From contig JAHBBC010000015.1 of the NCBI GenBank assembly GCA_019915015.1, forward strand, positions 372,001 through 436,000: a stretch of DNA of 64,000 nt. Reading direction: 5' to 3'. Positions 36,947-48,740 of this stretch are shown in pieces (the first letter of the stretch is position 1; every line of letters starts with the position of its first letter). A model generated the notes under the pieces. The model was given only the letters and a program-made list of their open reading frames with translations. It was not told the DNA's origin and ran no database searches. Position numbers and translations under genes: made by a program. The DNA comes from Auriscalpium vulgare (Eukaryota > Basidiomycota > Agaricomycetes > Russulales > Auriscalpiaceae).

Positions 36947-38860
36947 CCTGCCCTGGCGTTCCCGGTACTTACATGAGTTGTGGCCGTCACTGTCTGAACT
37001 GATTTGAGCTCACCAGGCCTGCTCCTAGGTTTCCTTCAGACACCAGCGCAGGAGAGGCAAAGTCTAGAGACAGTCTAGACACCCACTGCAGTACTAGTGC
37101 CTACTAGTGCTTTGCACTGCTTGGAGGAAACTTGTTCTCACGCTTATCGTTGGCTGGACAGCCTCCTGCTGAAAAACCTTCATTTATTTCGTTGCTGACA
37201 GTGAAGCGCTACATTCTCCCTCTTGCAAGCAAACCAACTACCCGTGCTTGCAAAGCCCGACGTCGTTTCATCCCTCTGCTGTGTAATGACCAAGGTTCTG
37301 TCCAACGCGACCGGCTGCGCTCGGGATTAATTACTTTCTGGTCTACCGGTTCCCATGAGCGCGTACGTGCAGTACGTGCAGAAGGCATCAATTGCTAACG
37401 GGCGCAAAATGAGCTGCAAGGTGCGTGTCAGCCGCGTTCCATAGCATTCTGTGTCTAACTTGAAACGACAGCGATTCACCACGCAGCACGAGGCACAGCA
37501 CGTCGGCCATCAGCTCTAGTGTACCATGGCCAGCGGCCAGCGTGCAAGAAATGGAAGGCCACTCGCGGCTTTTGTTAGGTTATTTTTCCCGCTGTGGTGC
37601 TGTGCCAAATGGCGACGTCAGAACCACGGAGTCCAGTATGTCTTCCTTGCGCGCCACTGAGTACTGAACTCTCGCGGGCGGGTTCTGCTAGTGTCATGAC
37701 GCCCTGGTCTAAAGCTGACTTCAGGCTCGCCAGGGCTCGCCGCGTTATCACTGTGAAATATCTTAGTTCTCGCCCTGCGGGCTCGGTGGCCTCGGTGGCC
37801 AGCGGTGGGCTCCATACCCTTTGGTCTCACCAACAATTCCTATCGTTCTCGCAACGTATGCGCCTTTCCACCGTTGAGGCCGACACTGGCCGACATCGGG
37901 TCGATGGTCGATCACCGCCCCGGTTGCGGCTTCATTTCCAGCCGGTGACGCGCCCGCCCTCTGACTCAAAGTAAGCACTCCAGAACCGTAACGGTGCTAT
38001 AACTATAATGCTCGGGGCGCTGACGGAGCCGATCTGACACCGACGCCAGTTTCCCATCCAGTGAATAGGACAGCCGCCGCTGTTTCCTCGCTCGCCGCCG
38101 AAGGCCGGTCAATATCTACTGCGTGCCGCACAAATCGGTTTTCCTACACTGGAGTTGAATATGACGGACGAACACCCTACCTTCCGCCGTGGCTCCCACC
38201 CACCGATCAAGATCTTTCTCTGTCCCCAAAGACATGAGGCTGTGCCTGAGCACCGGCTCAACCAAGCTGGGACAGCGTCATACTCGATGCCCGCTGGTGT
38301 CCGTTGGCGTGTCCGTTGGCGCTAGGTTCGTTGATTGAGCCGGCGGAAAAACTGGACTGGCAGCTTGCGGATCGTCTGCAACCGTGAGGACGCGTTGCAA
38401 GGCTTGGCTGAACACGCCTCCCAGGGCTCAGGTCTATTCATTTCTGCCTTACGCGTGCAGTCTGCATCCGGCGCGGAATTCATCGGAGACTCTCCTTTTA
38501 TGGACACTATGTTCTGGCGCCCGAGAACATCGTGTGGTCATGCCCTCTATAACATGGGGTAAACACGCGCGTTTCGCGTAGTATATCACTTTCTCGATGG
38601 CCTCTGGCAGCGCGCGAGAGCGACACACCTGACTTGGCCTGACTGAAGGACTCTCCACCGAACTCACCTCCGTCACAAATCCAGCCTTCGGATCCCATCC
38701 TCCCCGGACCCCGCAGGCAGCCCTTCACACGAGCCCGACGCGCCTTCGTCTGCACGCGGGCCTCGAGGACTTCGTGCTGGACTATCACCGAGGTACATAG
38801 TCCCGACAACCCAGCACGGCTCATCAGTTAACCGCGTCCCCAGGTCCCCTCCCTTGGACG
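36947..38860. other. 1.9 kb region without a supported gene
   Basis: Between two genes that diverge. Small palindromic and direct repeats occur (gtctaga copies at 37060-37080, ctactagtg copies at 37092-37110, tgtccgttggcg twice near 38300). No coding signal I could defend. Confidence 0.45.
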
Positions 38861-41540
38861 ATGCCCGTCTGTCCCCACCCTTCTTGTAATTGCGAACACC
38901 GGGACCTGGCCGTGGATGCCTTGATTCAGCACGTTACGTCGTCACCATGGGCGGCGAAGTATTACTGCAGCCATTGCAGATGCGTTTGCCGGTCCCAGAT
39001 CGTCCTTCAGGCTGTGAGTATCCCCGCATCCACTCCGTTCGCGCATCTTCTGATATCGTGTCACCTCTTACTCAGCACATGAGCAAGCTGCATAAGTACC
39101 CCGCCACGGCAAATGCACAGCTCAATATCCCTGGACCGTCCCGACCTCAGTCAGCCCCGCCTGCGCGTGCCGCTCCCACCCAACAAGCTAAAGCTGTGCT
39201 GCCGACTCGGACAGTTCCAGCCAAAGTCACACCTACGCCGGTATTTAAACCAACAGCGCCTGCCATAACTGCACCGGAGACATCACGGCCTCTGGCGCAG
39301 CCTCAGTCCACACTCACGTCACAGTCAATCGCTGTGTCAGTCTTGCCGGTTTCAACCGTCTGCGCTTCTTGCCGGCGCACTTTTCCCAAGATGAACGCGT
39401 TGCTACAGCACTACCGAGACTCGGCTGCGCACCCCAAGTGCAGTCGCTGCGTCCTCGGTTTTCCTGATAACGCAGCAATTCAGACGGTAGGTCCCAACTT
39501 TCATTTTGATGTGCACCCTTGATCAACTAACTGTATTGCACAGCACGTTGCGACCGTCCACCAGCCCATCAGCTGTCAGGCGTGCAATGGGCTCCAAGTG
39601 TACCGCGAAGATGTCGCTAATCACTATCGTATCTCCTCAAATCACCCGACGTGTATGGTGTGTAACCTGGGCTTCGAAAATGCTCAGTCATTTGATGAGG
39701 TACGTCAGTTGCAGTCACTGACTGACGATCACAAGGCGCGCACTAATGCCGTGAGTAGCATATCAATACGAGGCACCCTGAATTTCGTTGCCGCGTATGC
39801 AACACGTCGTTTGGTTCCGCAGCACTCTTAGACGCGCACTATCAAGAGTCGGAGAACCATCCCAAATGTCCAGAATGTCAAGTTTCATTTGTTGACAATG
39901 TCGCGCTGACCCAGGCAAGTCGCCTTCGCATTCTCACGTGAAAATGTGGCACTGATGCAAGTATAGCATGTAATTTCTGTCTTCAATCCTCTTATCCGCG
40001 ACTTTGGGTCCCTAATGTGGGGGAATCCTCAGATTGGTCGGCATGAATCGCCTGCTGGGAGTACCAAGACGAGCTTCCTAAGAGGCTCGCCGGGTTTCCG
40101 GTCGCCGGATAAGTCAGCATCAGCCCTTGGGTCGCCATTTCACCTCGCCATAGAGGCCCCATCGCCCTCCGCCGCGGTGCCATCTGCTGAGACACTCATT
40201 GCTGGCAGTCCTGTGAGTCTACATCATCTTGGTAGAATTCGAACGATGTTAACAGCGTCACGAGTCTGACGGTTTCTCTCCGACATCGACGCAGTCCTCC
40301 ATCGCCAGTTTAAGCTCGCCTTCGGTTATCTCCCTCCTTCAGACACCGAGTCCCAGAAAGGAAAAGGGGAAAGGGAAGGCGATCGATCTCTTAGACCACC
40401 TGTTGGCGGCGTCGCCTCTGTCCCCTGGGCACGCGTCGCACCACAGCGTCGAGTCTCAGCTCCCCGAGCTGCATTTGTCACCGCACGCGCAGGCTTCTCC
40501 TGCTATCCTGCACAGCGAAAGGTGTGATGGCGTTCTTTCCGACGCCACGATCTCAGAGACTGAATGGAGTACTTAGGGTCCATGTTCCGGACCACTCATT
40601 CATTCTCCAGGAAGATGATGCATTGGCCGACGACCGTATCCCTATCGCAACCGGTACTTCAAAGCTAGCTGCAGCGGTGGCCGTCATCGCCAGCCCACTG
40701 CGAATCGATGGGACGCCGGTGGCCCTGTCTGTCTCAACTCGGTCCAGTGTCGAGGACTTCGTCGATGTCCTTCAGACGCATTCGCCACTTGCCGCGGCCA
40801 ATTCGTCTCACTCCATTACCCGAAGCCCGACAACTAATGAGACCGAACGACGGCCAACTACCCCCAAACACGACGACCTGAGAGTAGCATCTCCAGTGCC
40901 TTCGCACGTCGTGTTTCCCTCCGGGTCTCAACCGGACCGATTTAGAATGTATGTCCGTCCTTGTCCGCCCCGCTTGGCAGCAATCCTAATTCAAATCCGG
41001 CTTCTTTCAGCGTCCATAGCCGTACCGCCTCCCGCGCGTCATCTTTGATGACCGATGTATCCCGTCAAGGTAGGATCGTTGTGCACCCGGTTGTGTGTGT
41101 ACCGGAAGTCTGACTCAAGACACAGTTGTCTCTCAATCACATACGTATCCTGCTCGTTCACCTTCGCCGACCGCCCCCGCCCCAACGCGCTTACCTCCAG
41201 AGCCTGCCACGCCGGTCCAGCCCACCGAATCTTGGAGATCCGCTGTGGCGACGGCACGGGCTACGGCGGCCAGCGAGCTGCGCGCCGATCATTCTATAGA
41301 CGACAGGAAGCTCGTCTCGCATATCTACTGCAGACAATGCCGCCGGGATCCATGCCGCCAGCCCACGGTGACAATGTGTGGGCATATTTTCTGCAGAGAG
41401 TGAGTCTTAACCACTGAGAATTGGTGCACTTTCTGACGCTCTCCAGTTGCATCATCTCAGAGGTGAAGCAATCTTCAGAGTGTCCCGTTTGCGATGCACC
41501 GACTCTCCTCTACTCTCTTATACGGTTGCATGTGGCGTGA
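38861..41540 (+). CDS. C2H2 zinc-finger plus C-terminal RING protein (larger copy)
   Basis: Starts MPVCPHPSCNCEHRDLAVDA and stops at TGA 41538-41540. N-terminal fingers CPHPSCNCEHRDL and YYCSHCRCVCRSQIVLQAH, a Pro/Thr-rich linker, then a run of fingers: CASCRRTFPKMNALLQHYRD, HPKCSRCVLGFPDNAAIQTH, CMVCNLGFENAQSFDE, CRVCNTSFGSAALLDAHYQE and CPECQVSFVDNVALTQH. A long Ser/Pro-rich region follows (about 40000-41250). The C-terminus is a RING: YCRQCRRDPCRQ, MCGHIFCRDCI and ECPVCDAP. Several introns split finger codons at similar positions. Probable nuclear protein with ubiquitin-ligase potential; target unknown. Exact exon borders within the Ser/Pro-rich region are not secure. Same architecture as the gene at 29909-30912. 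Confidence 0.72.
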
Positions 41541-41714
41541 TGAGTAGTGTACCGCAGCCTGACTATGTACACATAGTATGTCATTTATCGAGGTTCCGTT
41601 GCTCCTGTGGTGCAAACATACGCGGCAGCTCCGAGTCGTCTGAGAGCGAGAGCGACAGAGCGAGAGCGCCGCGGGGTTATGTAAGTTGTGCGTCTCTGCT
41701 TCCAACACCATCGC

Positions 41715-42648
41715 ATGCCCGCTCCTCGCAAAGACGACTTGGACTCAGACTCGGAAGATGGAGACTACGTCCCACCGAATGCGAAAGAGGGTACGGGTTC
41801 CGTACAGAGGGATCTCTGACGAGGCTGATGACAGTATGGACAGACTCCGAATCGTCCTCTGGCGTTCGTGACGAACGCCACGCAAAACGCGCTCGGACAA
41901 GTCCAACCCCACCGAACCTGACAGAGGAGGAGATTGCAGCCAAGGAGGAGTACGTCTGCACTGTCTGGAGTGCCGTTCAGACACTGATTGTGATAGAGCC
42001 CGCAAGGCGTTGTGGCTCGACTTCCAGGCTGTTGCTGCCACGCCTCTCCCACGCGATGACCAGCCCCCGAAGAAGCTGGTCAAGATCGAGAAGCGGTACC
42101 GTTTCGCAGGGGAGACAGTTACGTGAGTCGTCGTTTACGGCTCTGCGACCTCGCTGGGTTCATGTGTTCGAGTTTTACCCGACAGTGAAATCAAGGAAGT
42201 CGACGCGGATTCAGAGGAGGCGAAAAAGTGGCCCGTCTGGCATCCTTCCGAGCCGGCAACGTCGACTTCCGTGACCCTCGCCTCGCCTACACCCAACATT
42301 GCCCCTTCGCGCACCCCGGAGGCGTCCTTTTCACAGTCGACATCCCCACCTACCGCCCCTGCACCTTACGGCAAACGGCCGCCTGGTAGACGCAAGCCCA
42401 AGGTGCAGCTCGCCGATCTACCGTCTTCGTCTTCACAGAAGGTGAAGAAGATCACGACGTTGGAGAAGTCGAGCATGGATTGGCAAACGCACGTCGAGAC
42501 GCAGACAGACTCCCAGATCAAGGACGAATTGGAGGCCAATCGCAGAGGTGGCGGGTACCTCGAGAAGGTCCAATTCCTTCAACGGGTTGAGGACCGCAAG
42601 GATCAGGCCCTCGATGCCAGTTCGGACAGAAAGCGAAGACGAAATTGA
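41715..42648 (+). CDS. SWC5: SWR1-complex protein 5 (Swc5/CFDP1, BCNT-C domain)
   Basis: SWR1 subunit needed for H2A.Z exchange, nuclear. Starts MPAPRKDDLDSDSEDGDYVP, with the acidic N-terminus that binds H2A-H2B in this family. The C-terminal BCNT domain is clear: KKITTLEKSSMDWQTHVE, then LEANRRGGGYLEKVQFLQRV and EDRKDQAL. A WHPSEPATS segment precedes it. About five exons joined by short introns; I placed acceptors so that KED/SESSSG and KEE/ARKALWL read through. About 220 residues. It starts only 175 nt after the C2H2/RING gene on the same strand. Intact. Confidence 0.87.
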
Positions 42649-42818
42649 ATGTTGTACGTATAGGATTCTGATCGTATATCATCCTGTATTTTATCGCCAG
42701 TTTGAATTGCCATCGGCGCTGTTGTGATCTCTCATTCCGCCGCAGCACCTCTAGCTTTCTCCTTCCTGCGCGGGTCAGTGATCATAGGAGTGTGTTTGCA
42801 ACAGCATTACTCACCACT

Positions 42819-43129
42819 CTAATACTGACAGCTGCCGCTGTTCTCGTGCTGTTTGTACGCCGACCACGACCAGAATGTCCTCCCGCAGCAACTGTATATG
42901 CCATGTTTTGCGGCCTCGTGCTATCATCCAACGCCGATAATGATGAACTTTTCGCGCCGACACGAGGCCGCATAGTACTCACGCGCTCGCAGCCGTTCAT
43001 CGTCCTCATCACCGCGTCACATTGACGGCATATTGGGTGACGAGTTCTGGAATTTTTCATGTGTTGCTTCAGAGAGTGACGAGAGTTGAACTCCCGGCTG
43101 TAGCATTCGTCGAGAGGGCACGAAATCAT
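42819..43129 (-). CDS. Small two-finger C2H2 protein
   Basis: Two exons reading MISCPLDECYSREFNSRHSL then KQHMKNSRTRHPICRQCDAV, and after an intron ERHEAAKHGIYSCCGRTFWS and AYKQHENSGSCQY, stop TAG 42819-42821. The spacing Cys-Cys...His-His is of C2H2 type. It resembles the finger part of the neighbouring C2H2/RING gene, so it could be a truncated duplicate. About 80 residues. Expression not supported by a clear TATA box. Function unknown. Confidence 0.45.
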
Positions 43130-43903
43130 GTTGCTGAATGCAAAGGACGGCTGCAGGTGACGGGAGGTTGCGCGAAGGCGAAGGACACAATCACTGCGAG
43201 CGCTGAATCTATTAGCTCAGGAGCTCAGCAGCGCTGCCTCTGGGCAAACTCCAGGTAAGTTCCTTACCTCGATTGATTGCCCGGGGACGACTCTCGGGGA
43301 AGCTATCTTGCGCCTGGGCAACAACGGGTGTCGGGGAGCTTCGACATCGCGCACGCGCCTTCGTTCTGCTGTTTGCAGAAGGCGAAGGGCCTGCAGAATT
43401 GGCTTATAGACATATCAGATATGCGCGCATGACCGGTCAAATCTTCTGCGAGCTCCACCACTCACATCCATTACGCAGCTCCTCTCTTTCGAGGCTCAGA
43501 GCTTGCCTGATCGAACGGTCCGCATTCTTCATTGCCCTCATATCGGCCAGTCGTGAAGTCGCGTTCTCCGTACAATGCCCACGTACGGATGTCTGTCTGG
43601 AAACCAACCTTCCGCCGGCGCTCGTTTACACGTACGTGGCCATGGGCGTTAGTGGGAGCACCAATGTGAAACACTGGGCACCCGCAGTGGATGTCTGGCA
43701 ACTCGGAATCGCTCTCCCTTATCATGCATAGTACATAATTCATTATCCTCAACCTCTTACACTAAAAGGAGTGTACAGCGGAAAACGACCGTACATATTA
43801 CATACGACAGGCGTGATAGTGTATACCTACGAATCATCTTATGACCATAAAATACGAAAGCGAAAGCGAAGGAAAGTATGTAAGTGAAAGGTGGAGAGTT
43901 GGT
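43130..43903. other. Intergenic region
   Basis: About 770 nt with ORFs that carry no recognised motif. It includes the chitinase 3' side. Confidence 0.4.
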
Positions 43904-45545
43904 CTAGCAATCGTCGTCAATCCCGATACCGCTGCTGATGGCATCGAGGAGGATGTCTTGGGAGTCGCCACCGGCTTCCCACATCGCAAATCCAGCCAGG
44001 CCGGCCTGGCTGATATATTGCCCTTTGGCAGCTGCAACCGCCACCGGTCAAATCGAGAACGTAGGCAATCTGGACGACAGGCTTACTGAATGAAGTGGCG
44101 TCGTCATAGGACACCATCACCTGAGTTGTTGGGTTGTAGACGAACGGCTGCGAGCAACATATCAGGATCCATGCGCGGGAAATTGCCTCTGCCATCACTC
44201 ACCGTCTGGCTGCAGTTGTCAAACGTGTAGTCGATCCCGTTCGCCGCAGTTCCATTCGACGTCAAGAATCCGCCGTCGATCAGACCCCAAAAGTCGAACA
44301 CTCCGCCAACGACGTTGGGGTTCCCGCACTGGTCGACGCCGCCCGCCGTCCCGTCCCAGCTGTCGCCTGCGGGCTGCTGGGACTTATCGAATGTCGGGTA
44401 CAGCGCCAGGCTGCCCGAGGTTCCGGAGACAGCTGCGCTGGAGGCAACGTCAAAGCTGTGTCCGTACGAAGCAACGCCCAGTATCATTTGATTCGCGGGG
44501 AAGCCGGCACCCGTCCACGCTTTTACGGCGGACATCGCAGAGCCTGCCTGCGTAGGTGCGCAGGAGTCGTCGAGCGGGGCGTTCGGCCCGACAGTGTTTG
44601 ACCACGATCCCCAGATGTCGTAGTTCATCACCTCTGCAGCGGCCGCGGGTAAGCATGACCTGGTAGAGAAAAGCTGAGAGACCTATGCACCGATGTAATC
44701 AAGGACGCTGGCGAAACCAGAGACGTCTGATAACGGAGTGCCGTCCGGGCCGACAAATGGCGTCACAGACACCGCGGCAGAAAGAACGAGGTTCTGGGCA
44801 CCATCTTGGCTCCTGAGCGTCTGCAGGAAGGAGAGGAAGTTGGAGCTGTCGCTGGACGACAGCATGTTGCACCCGATACCCTGCTTGCTGGGGTACTCCC
44901 AGCTGGAGGCAAGCTCGTCAATGAGGTTCGTGGAATCTGCGAACAGCTACTCACTCGAATTCGATGCCGTCCAGCGAATATTGCTTCACCACCGCCATGA
45001 CGGCCTGGGCAAACGCGGTGCGATTGGCTGCGGTAGCGACAGCCGGCGAGAAGTATTGCGATCCGGTCCAGCCGCCGATAGACAGAATTGCGTTGACATT
45101 CTGGAAAGACCGAGTCAGTAGAGGATAGGGGCACTTTAGGAGGTACACACGTTCTGTTGCGCAGCTTGAACGAACTGGGGAAGCAGCTCGGTGTCCGAAG
45201 GCTGCAAACCGATCGTGTTCACATCGGGGGTGGTCGTCCTGCGAGATAAAGGGTTCAAACACGTCGCTACATATGGATTGCAGCAACCACTCACGCAAAC
45301 GCATAGATCACCGAGCTGTACTTCGACCAGCTCACGTCCTCCAAGGTGAACTGACTGCTATGCCAAGCTGCATACCAGGTAGAAGCGACGATAGACCCGG
45401 AACCGCTCGCAGTTCCGTTGGTGGAGTTCGTTGAGGAGCCTGAGACGACCGTCGGCTGCACAGAGTTGCTAGCCGCGACGAGAGAGCAAGTGGGCGCAGC
45501 CCGCACAAGGGTAAAGCAAATAAGCAGATAAAAAGCGAGAAACAT
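43904..45545 (-). CDS. Secreted GH18 chitinase
   Basis: Endo-type chitinase of glycoside hydrolase family 18, acting on cell-wall or prey chitin. Signal peptide MFLAFYLLICFTLVRAAP, then a Ser/Thr/Asn-rich linker and the barrel: WYAAWHSSQF, ILSIGGWTGSQYFS (SxGG motif), LDGIEFDWEYP (catalytic motif, formed across an intron), MNYDIWGSW and, near the end, GLAGFAMWEAGGDSQDILLD. Stop TAG at 43904-43906 after IDDDC. The canonical catalytic DGxDxDxE reads DGIEFDWE, so the second acid is Glu in place of Asp while the proton donor Glu is kept. About seven exons, about 430 residues. TATA box at 45619-45627. Good full-length gene. Confidence 0.92.
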
Positions 45546-45618
45546 GTTTCCAAAAGATCGCGTGTGGGTGAAGTAAAAGGGAGAGATGAAGATGTTTATG
45601 CGAGCGCCGGGGACCGTG

Positions 45619-45627
45619 CTTTATAGA
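45619..45627 (-). promoter_or_regulatory. TATA box of the GH18 chitinase
   Basis: TCTATAAAG on the minus strand about 75 nt upstream of the chitinase ATG. Confidence 0.55.
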
Positions 45628-46395
45628 TCATCATGCGGCAGCTGGGCTGGACTGGCAGGCGAAACGAGGCCCAGGGGTGGTGATCCAGTCAGCAACAGCT
45701 TACGCACAGACAATGTACGTATCCCGTCTCGAGCGTTTCTACGGACAGAGTGGGAGCAGCACGCAAGAAATGGATGGGACAAAGCAGTAGAACATCGAGG
45801 CAACCCGACAGCATGAAATCACAAGGATGGTGACCACGATCGCGCAGTTGTCCCTGTTGCGTATGTACGGCGTTGTGAAGGCTGCTGGGAGATCCTAATC
45901 CACGTGGGCTAATGAGCGGGGGACGTCTGCAGGCAAGTAGCACCTGGCTGTGACCACGTTGTTTGATGCGTGGTTCGGGGCCAGTGGTCGGTCGCGACCG
46001 ATACCAACGCTGATGCAGCGAGCACAAACGGTGATCTCTTTATAGTAGGCGTCCAATGTGCAAGTGTAGTGTGCTCTGAGGGCCATAGTGTCGACGGCAT
46101 GCTCGATCGACCATCAGGCTAAGGATGGAGACATCGTGATTCGTGAATGAATGTGAGACGAATAGTTAGAACAAGGGATGTCGGCTGAGGAAGTGGTATG
46201 TTGGGTGCGCACACCCCAGGAGGGTGTAGACTGAGTACTGAGTACATTCATGATGAGGGCGAGGAGGAAGGGCAGCAACCGATATGTACACGATTGCCAC
46301 AGAAAAAAGTTTCAGATTAGCAGCAAAACAATTGTTGCACGTGCCATACCCCCAACCCACTTTCTTCATCTTCCACCCTTGCAATCACACAAAAA
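45628..46395. other. Divergent intergenic region
   Basis: About 770 nt between the chitinase and the adenylate kinase gene, running in opposite directions. No coding signal. Confidence 0.45.
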
Positions 46396-47058
46396 ATGGC
46401 CGACGGGGCATCACGAACGTCCCCGAACATCTTCATCACCGGGACGCCCGGCACCGGCAAGTCCACACACGCCCAGCTCCTTGCCAATGAGTCGCCCGTC
46501 CCTCTGCGCCACATAAACGTCGGGGACCTGGTGAAAGAGAAGGGCTTGCACGACGGGTTCGACGAGGAGTGGCAGAGCTACTCGGTAGATGAGGACAAGG
46601 TGCGCTGAGTTTGTTACTGCATGGTATGCATGTTCAGTACTGAGCTTTGGGGCGCGCAGCTATTGGACGAGCTGGAGCCGCTCACGGCGGAGGGCGGGAT
46701 CATCCTCGACTGGCATACATGCGACGCGTTCCCCGAGCGCTGGGTCGATCTCGTCGTCGTCCTGCGGTGCGATCACACAAAACTATGGGATCGTCTAGAA
46801 AAGCGGTCCGTCGTCGCGCGGTCCATTCTGATCTTACCATCTAACGCGTCGGCGCACAGGGGATATCCGCTTAAGAAGATACAGGAAAACAACGAGGCGG
46901 AGATCATGAACGTAGTGATTGACGAGGCGCGCTCGTCATATGCGGAGGAGATCGTCGTCGAGCTGCAGAGCGAAGGGATGGAAGACTTGGAGGGTAATGT
47001 TGCGAGGATCGTGCAATGGATTCAGGCGTGGCGGAATGACAGAGAAACCACAGGATGA
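46396..47058 (+). CDS. FAP7: Adenylate kinase isoenzyme 6 / Fap7
   Basis: Nuclear NTPase that acts in 18S rRNA (pre-40S) maturation with Rps14. P-loop ITGTPGTGKSTHAQLLANE close to the start, then INVGDLVKEKGLHDGFDEEW (substrate binding), DWHTCDAFPERWVDLVVVLR and the lid/arginine segment RGYPLKKIQENNEAEI. Three exons with introns between the DEDK|LLDEL and LEKR|GYPL codons. Ends AWRNDRETTG, TGA 47056-47058. About 180 residues as expected. The AAAAAATGG context supports the start. Intact. Confidence 0.9.
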
Positions 47059-47419
47059 TCGCTGCCGTCGCGGTGTGTTTGCCGCTGCCAACCGTCTGAA
47101 GCCGTCTGACCGCCGTCTCTGCGCGCGATCTCGCCGCCACCGGCGCCCACGGTATGCCTCAATTTACACACAGATGCGCAAGCGCACAGATGATACTTAC
47201 AGTGAGATTACGGCGACATCGGGCAAGCTTCGCGACTTGCATCCGTTACTCTACATCATGCAGCTGGAAGGTGCGTCCGTATTGTCGCACCGCCGACTGT
47301 ACATGTCGCTTCAATGGAGCTTTCGAGGGCGTCCATGACTCAACGTCCAATGGATATAGGCTCACGCTCACGTTCCACACATCGTACCACAGGCGTCGGG
47401 CGTAGAGCCAGGTCAGAAA

Positions 47420-48740
47420 GTAGGATAGAGAATAAGCCGTCGGATACTCACATCCTTCGCATCCGTCCTCCGTGCGTAACTTGAAAGAACGTGTAGGAGA
47501 ACAGTGCGTAAGCTGGAGAAGAGAGACGAGAGACGAATGAATTTACCTTTCTTCGGACCTATGGCCACATCGCGAACTAGGTCATAGTGTCAGTGTCGAG
47601 AAGGCGTAAGAAAGATAAATCACTTAAGCAATGACACACCCATATCCTCCCCTCCCCGGATGACGATGCATTAGTTATCGTTTGTAGAGTCAGCTCGAGT
47701 AGACTTACTAATTAGTAATGGACGCGCGATCACGCCGACGCTCAGTGTACGCGGCGTCAGTAATGAGACGGAGCGAGAGAAAGGCCACGCACCTTCCTTT
47801 CCTCCCCGGGGAGGAGGGCATGAGTCCGGAGAAGGTATATACAGCTGGTCGGCGTTGTCACAATAACAGCCCAGCTGATATATTATCACTCCACCCGTCC
47901 CCAAGTGATAATATGTCAGTGGGGTTGTTCTTGTGACAGCGCCGACCAGCCGTACCTTCTCCGGGCTCATACTCTCCTTCCCATCCCCATCCCCTGGCAT
48001 ACTGATGCGTTAGCTGAGCTGTTCGAGAGCTGAAATGAAAGAGGCTTACCGGCGTTGGATCAATAACGCCTTCTCCCTTCACCAGGGGAGATGGTATTAG
48101 TGAGTCTCTTCAATCCCCAGTCAAATCAGGCTCACCGTCGTCCTCGGGTTCATCGCTCCTTCCCGCTCCGAGGTCCTCATGTGAGGCGGTGTAAGTGGTA
48201 CTGTCCAATCCCTAGTTTAAATCAGGCTCACCGTCGTCCTCGGACTCATCGCACGTTCCCGCCCCGAGGCCCCCGTGTGAAGCGGTGTAAGTTACTGTTT
48301 GATAAGTGAGGGCAAACAAACTCACCGTCGTCGAGCAGTCAACTCATGTAGCCTCCCCTCCCCCCACCCCCCTGCTGAGAGTGCGTTAGTCAAGCTGTTC
48401 AGAGAGCGAGCTCGGAAGACATACCGTTATCGAACTCACGCCCACTGCCCCTCCCCTTCTACCCGAGGAGGCGTGTTAGCAGGGCAGTTTCGATAACGAC
48501 GATGGACAGGCTTACCTTCTTCGGACTCATGAGCCCCCTCCGAGCGCTGAGTGAGAGTGTCAGTCAAGAGATGAAGAACGGAAAGCGAACACTTAGGGAA
48601 GTGCTCGATCCTCCCCAGCCCTCCCTCCCCTGCCCCCGGGGGAGACGGTGTAAGTGATGCTGCTATCGTCGATGAGAGAAACAGGCTTACCGTCTTCGCA
48701 TATACGTACCCGTCCCCATGCTAGGTTGACGCGTCAGAGA
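47420..48740 (-). other. Array of about ten exon/intron-like modules of ~90 bp
   Basis: On the minus strand, 27-46 nt GC-rich blocks that end near GAGTCCGARGAMG alternate with intron-like blocks (GTRAGCC...CTAAC/CTGAC...CAG). Blocks: 48691-48720, 48593-48629, 48516-48546, 48425-48458, 48326-48371, a copy with a lost acceptor near 48235, 48136-48175, 48050-48076, 47956-47993 and 47547-47576. Skipping the defective copy, the blocks from 48720 down to 47967 join in one open frame of about 85 codons ending in TGA at 47967-47969. No start ATG was found. Either a gene with tiny exons and tandemly duplicated modules, or a decayed repeat array. Confidence 0.55.
47820..47970. repeat. Large imperfect palindrome (71/67 bp arms, 13 bp spacer)
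   Basis: Arms 47820-47890 and 47904-47970; the right arm is the reverse complement of the left with a few mismatches, and a 13 bp centre (47891-47903) separates them. Each arm carries one module (GAGTCCGGAGAAG and its GT donor) of the surrounding array, so two modules face each other. It could extrude a stable cruciform or hairpin RNA. Confidence 0.8.
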
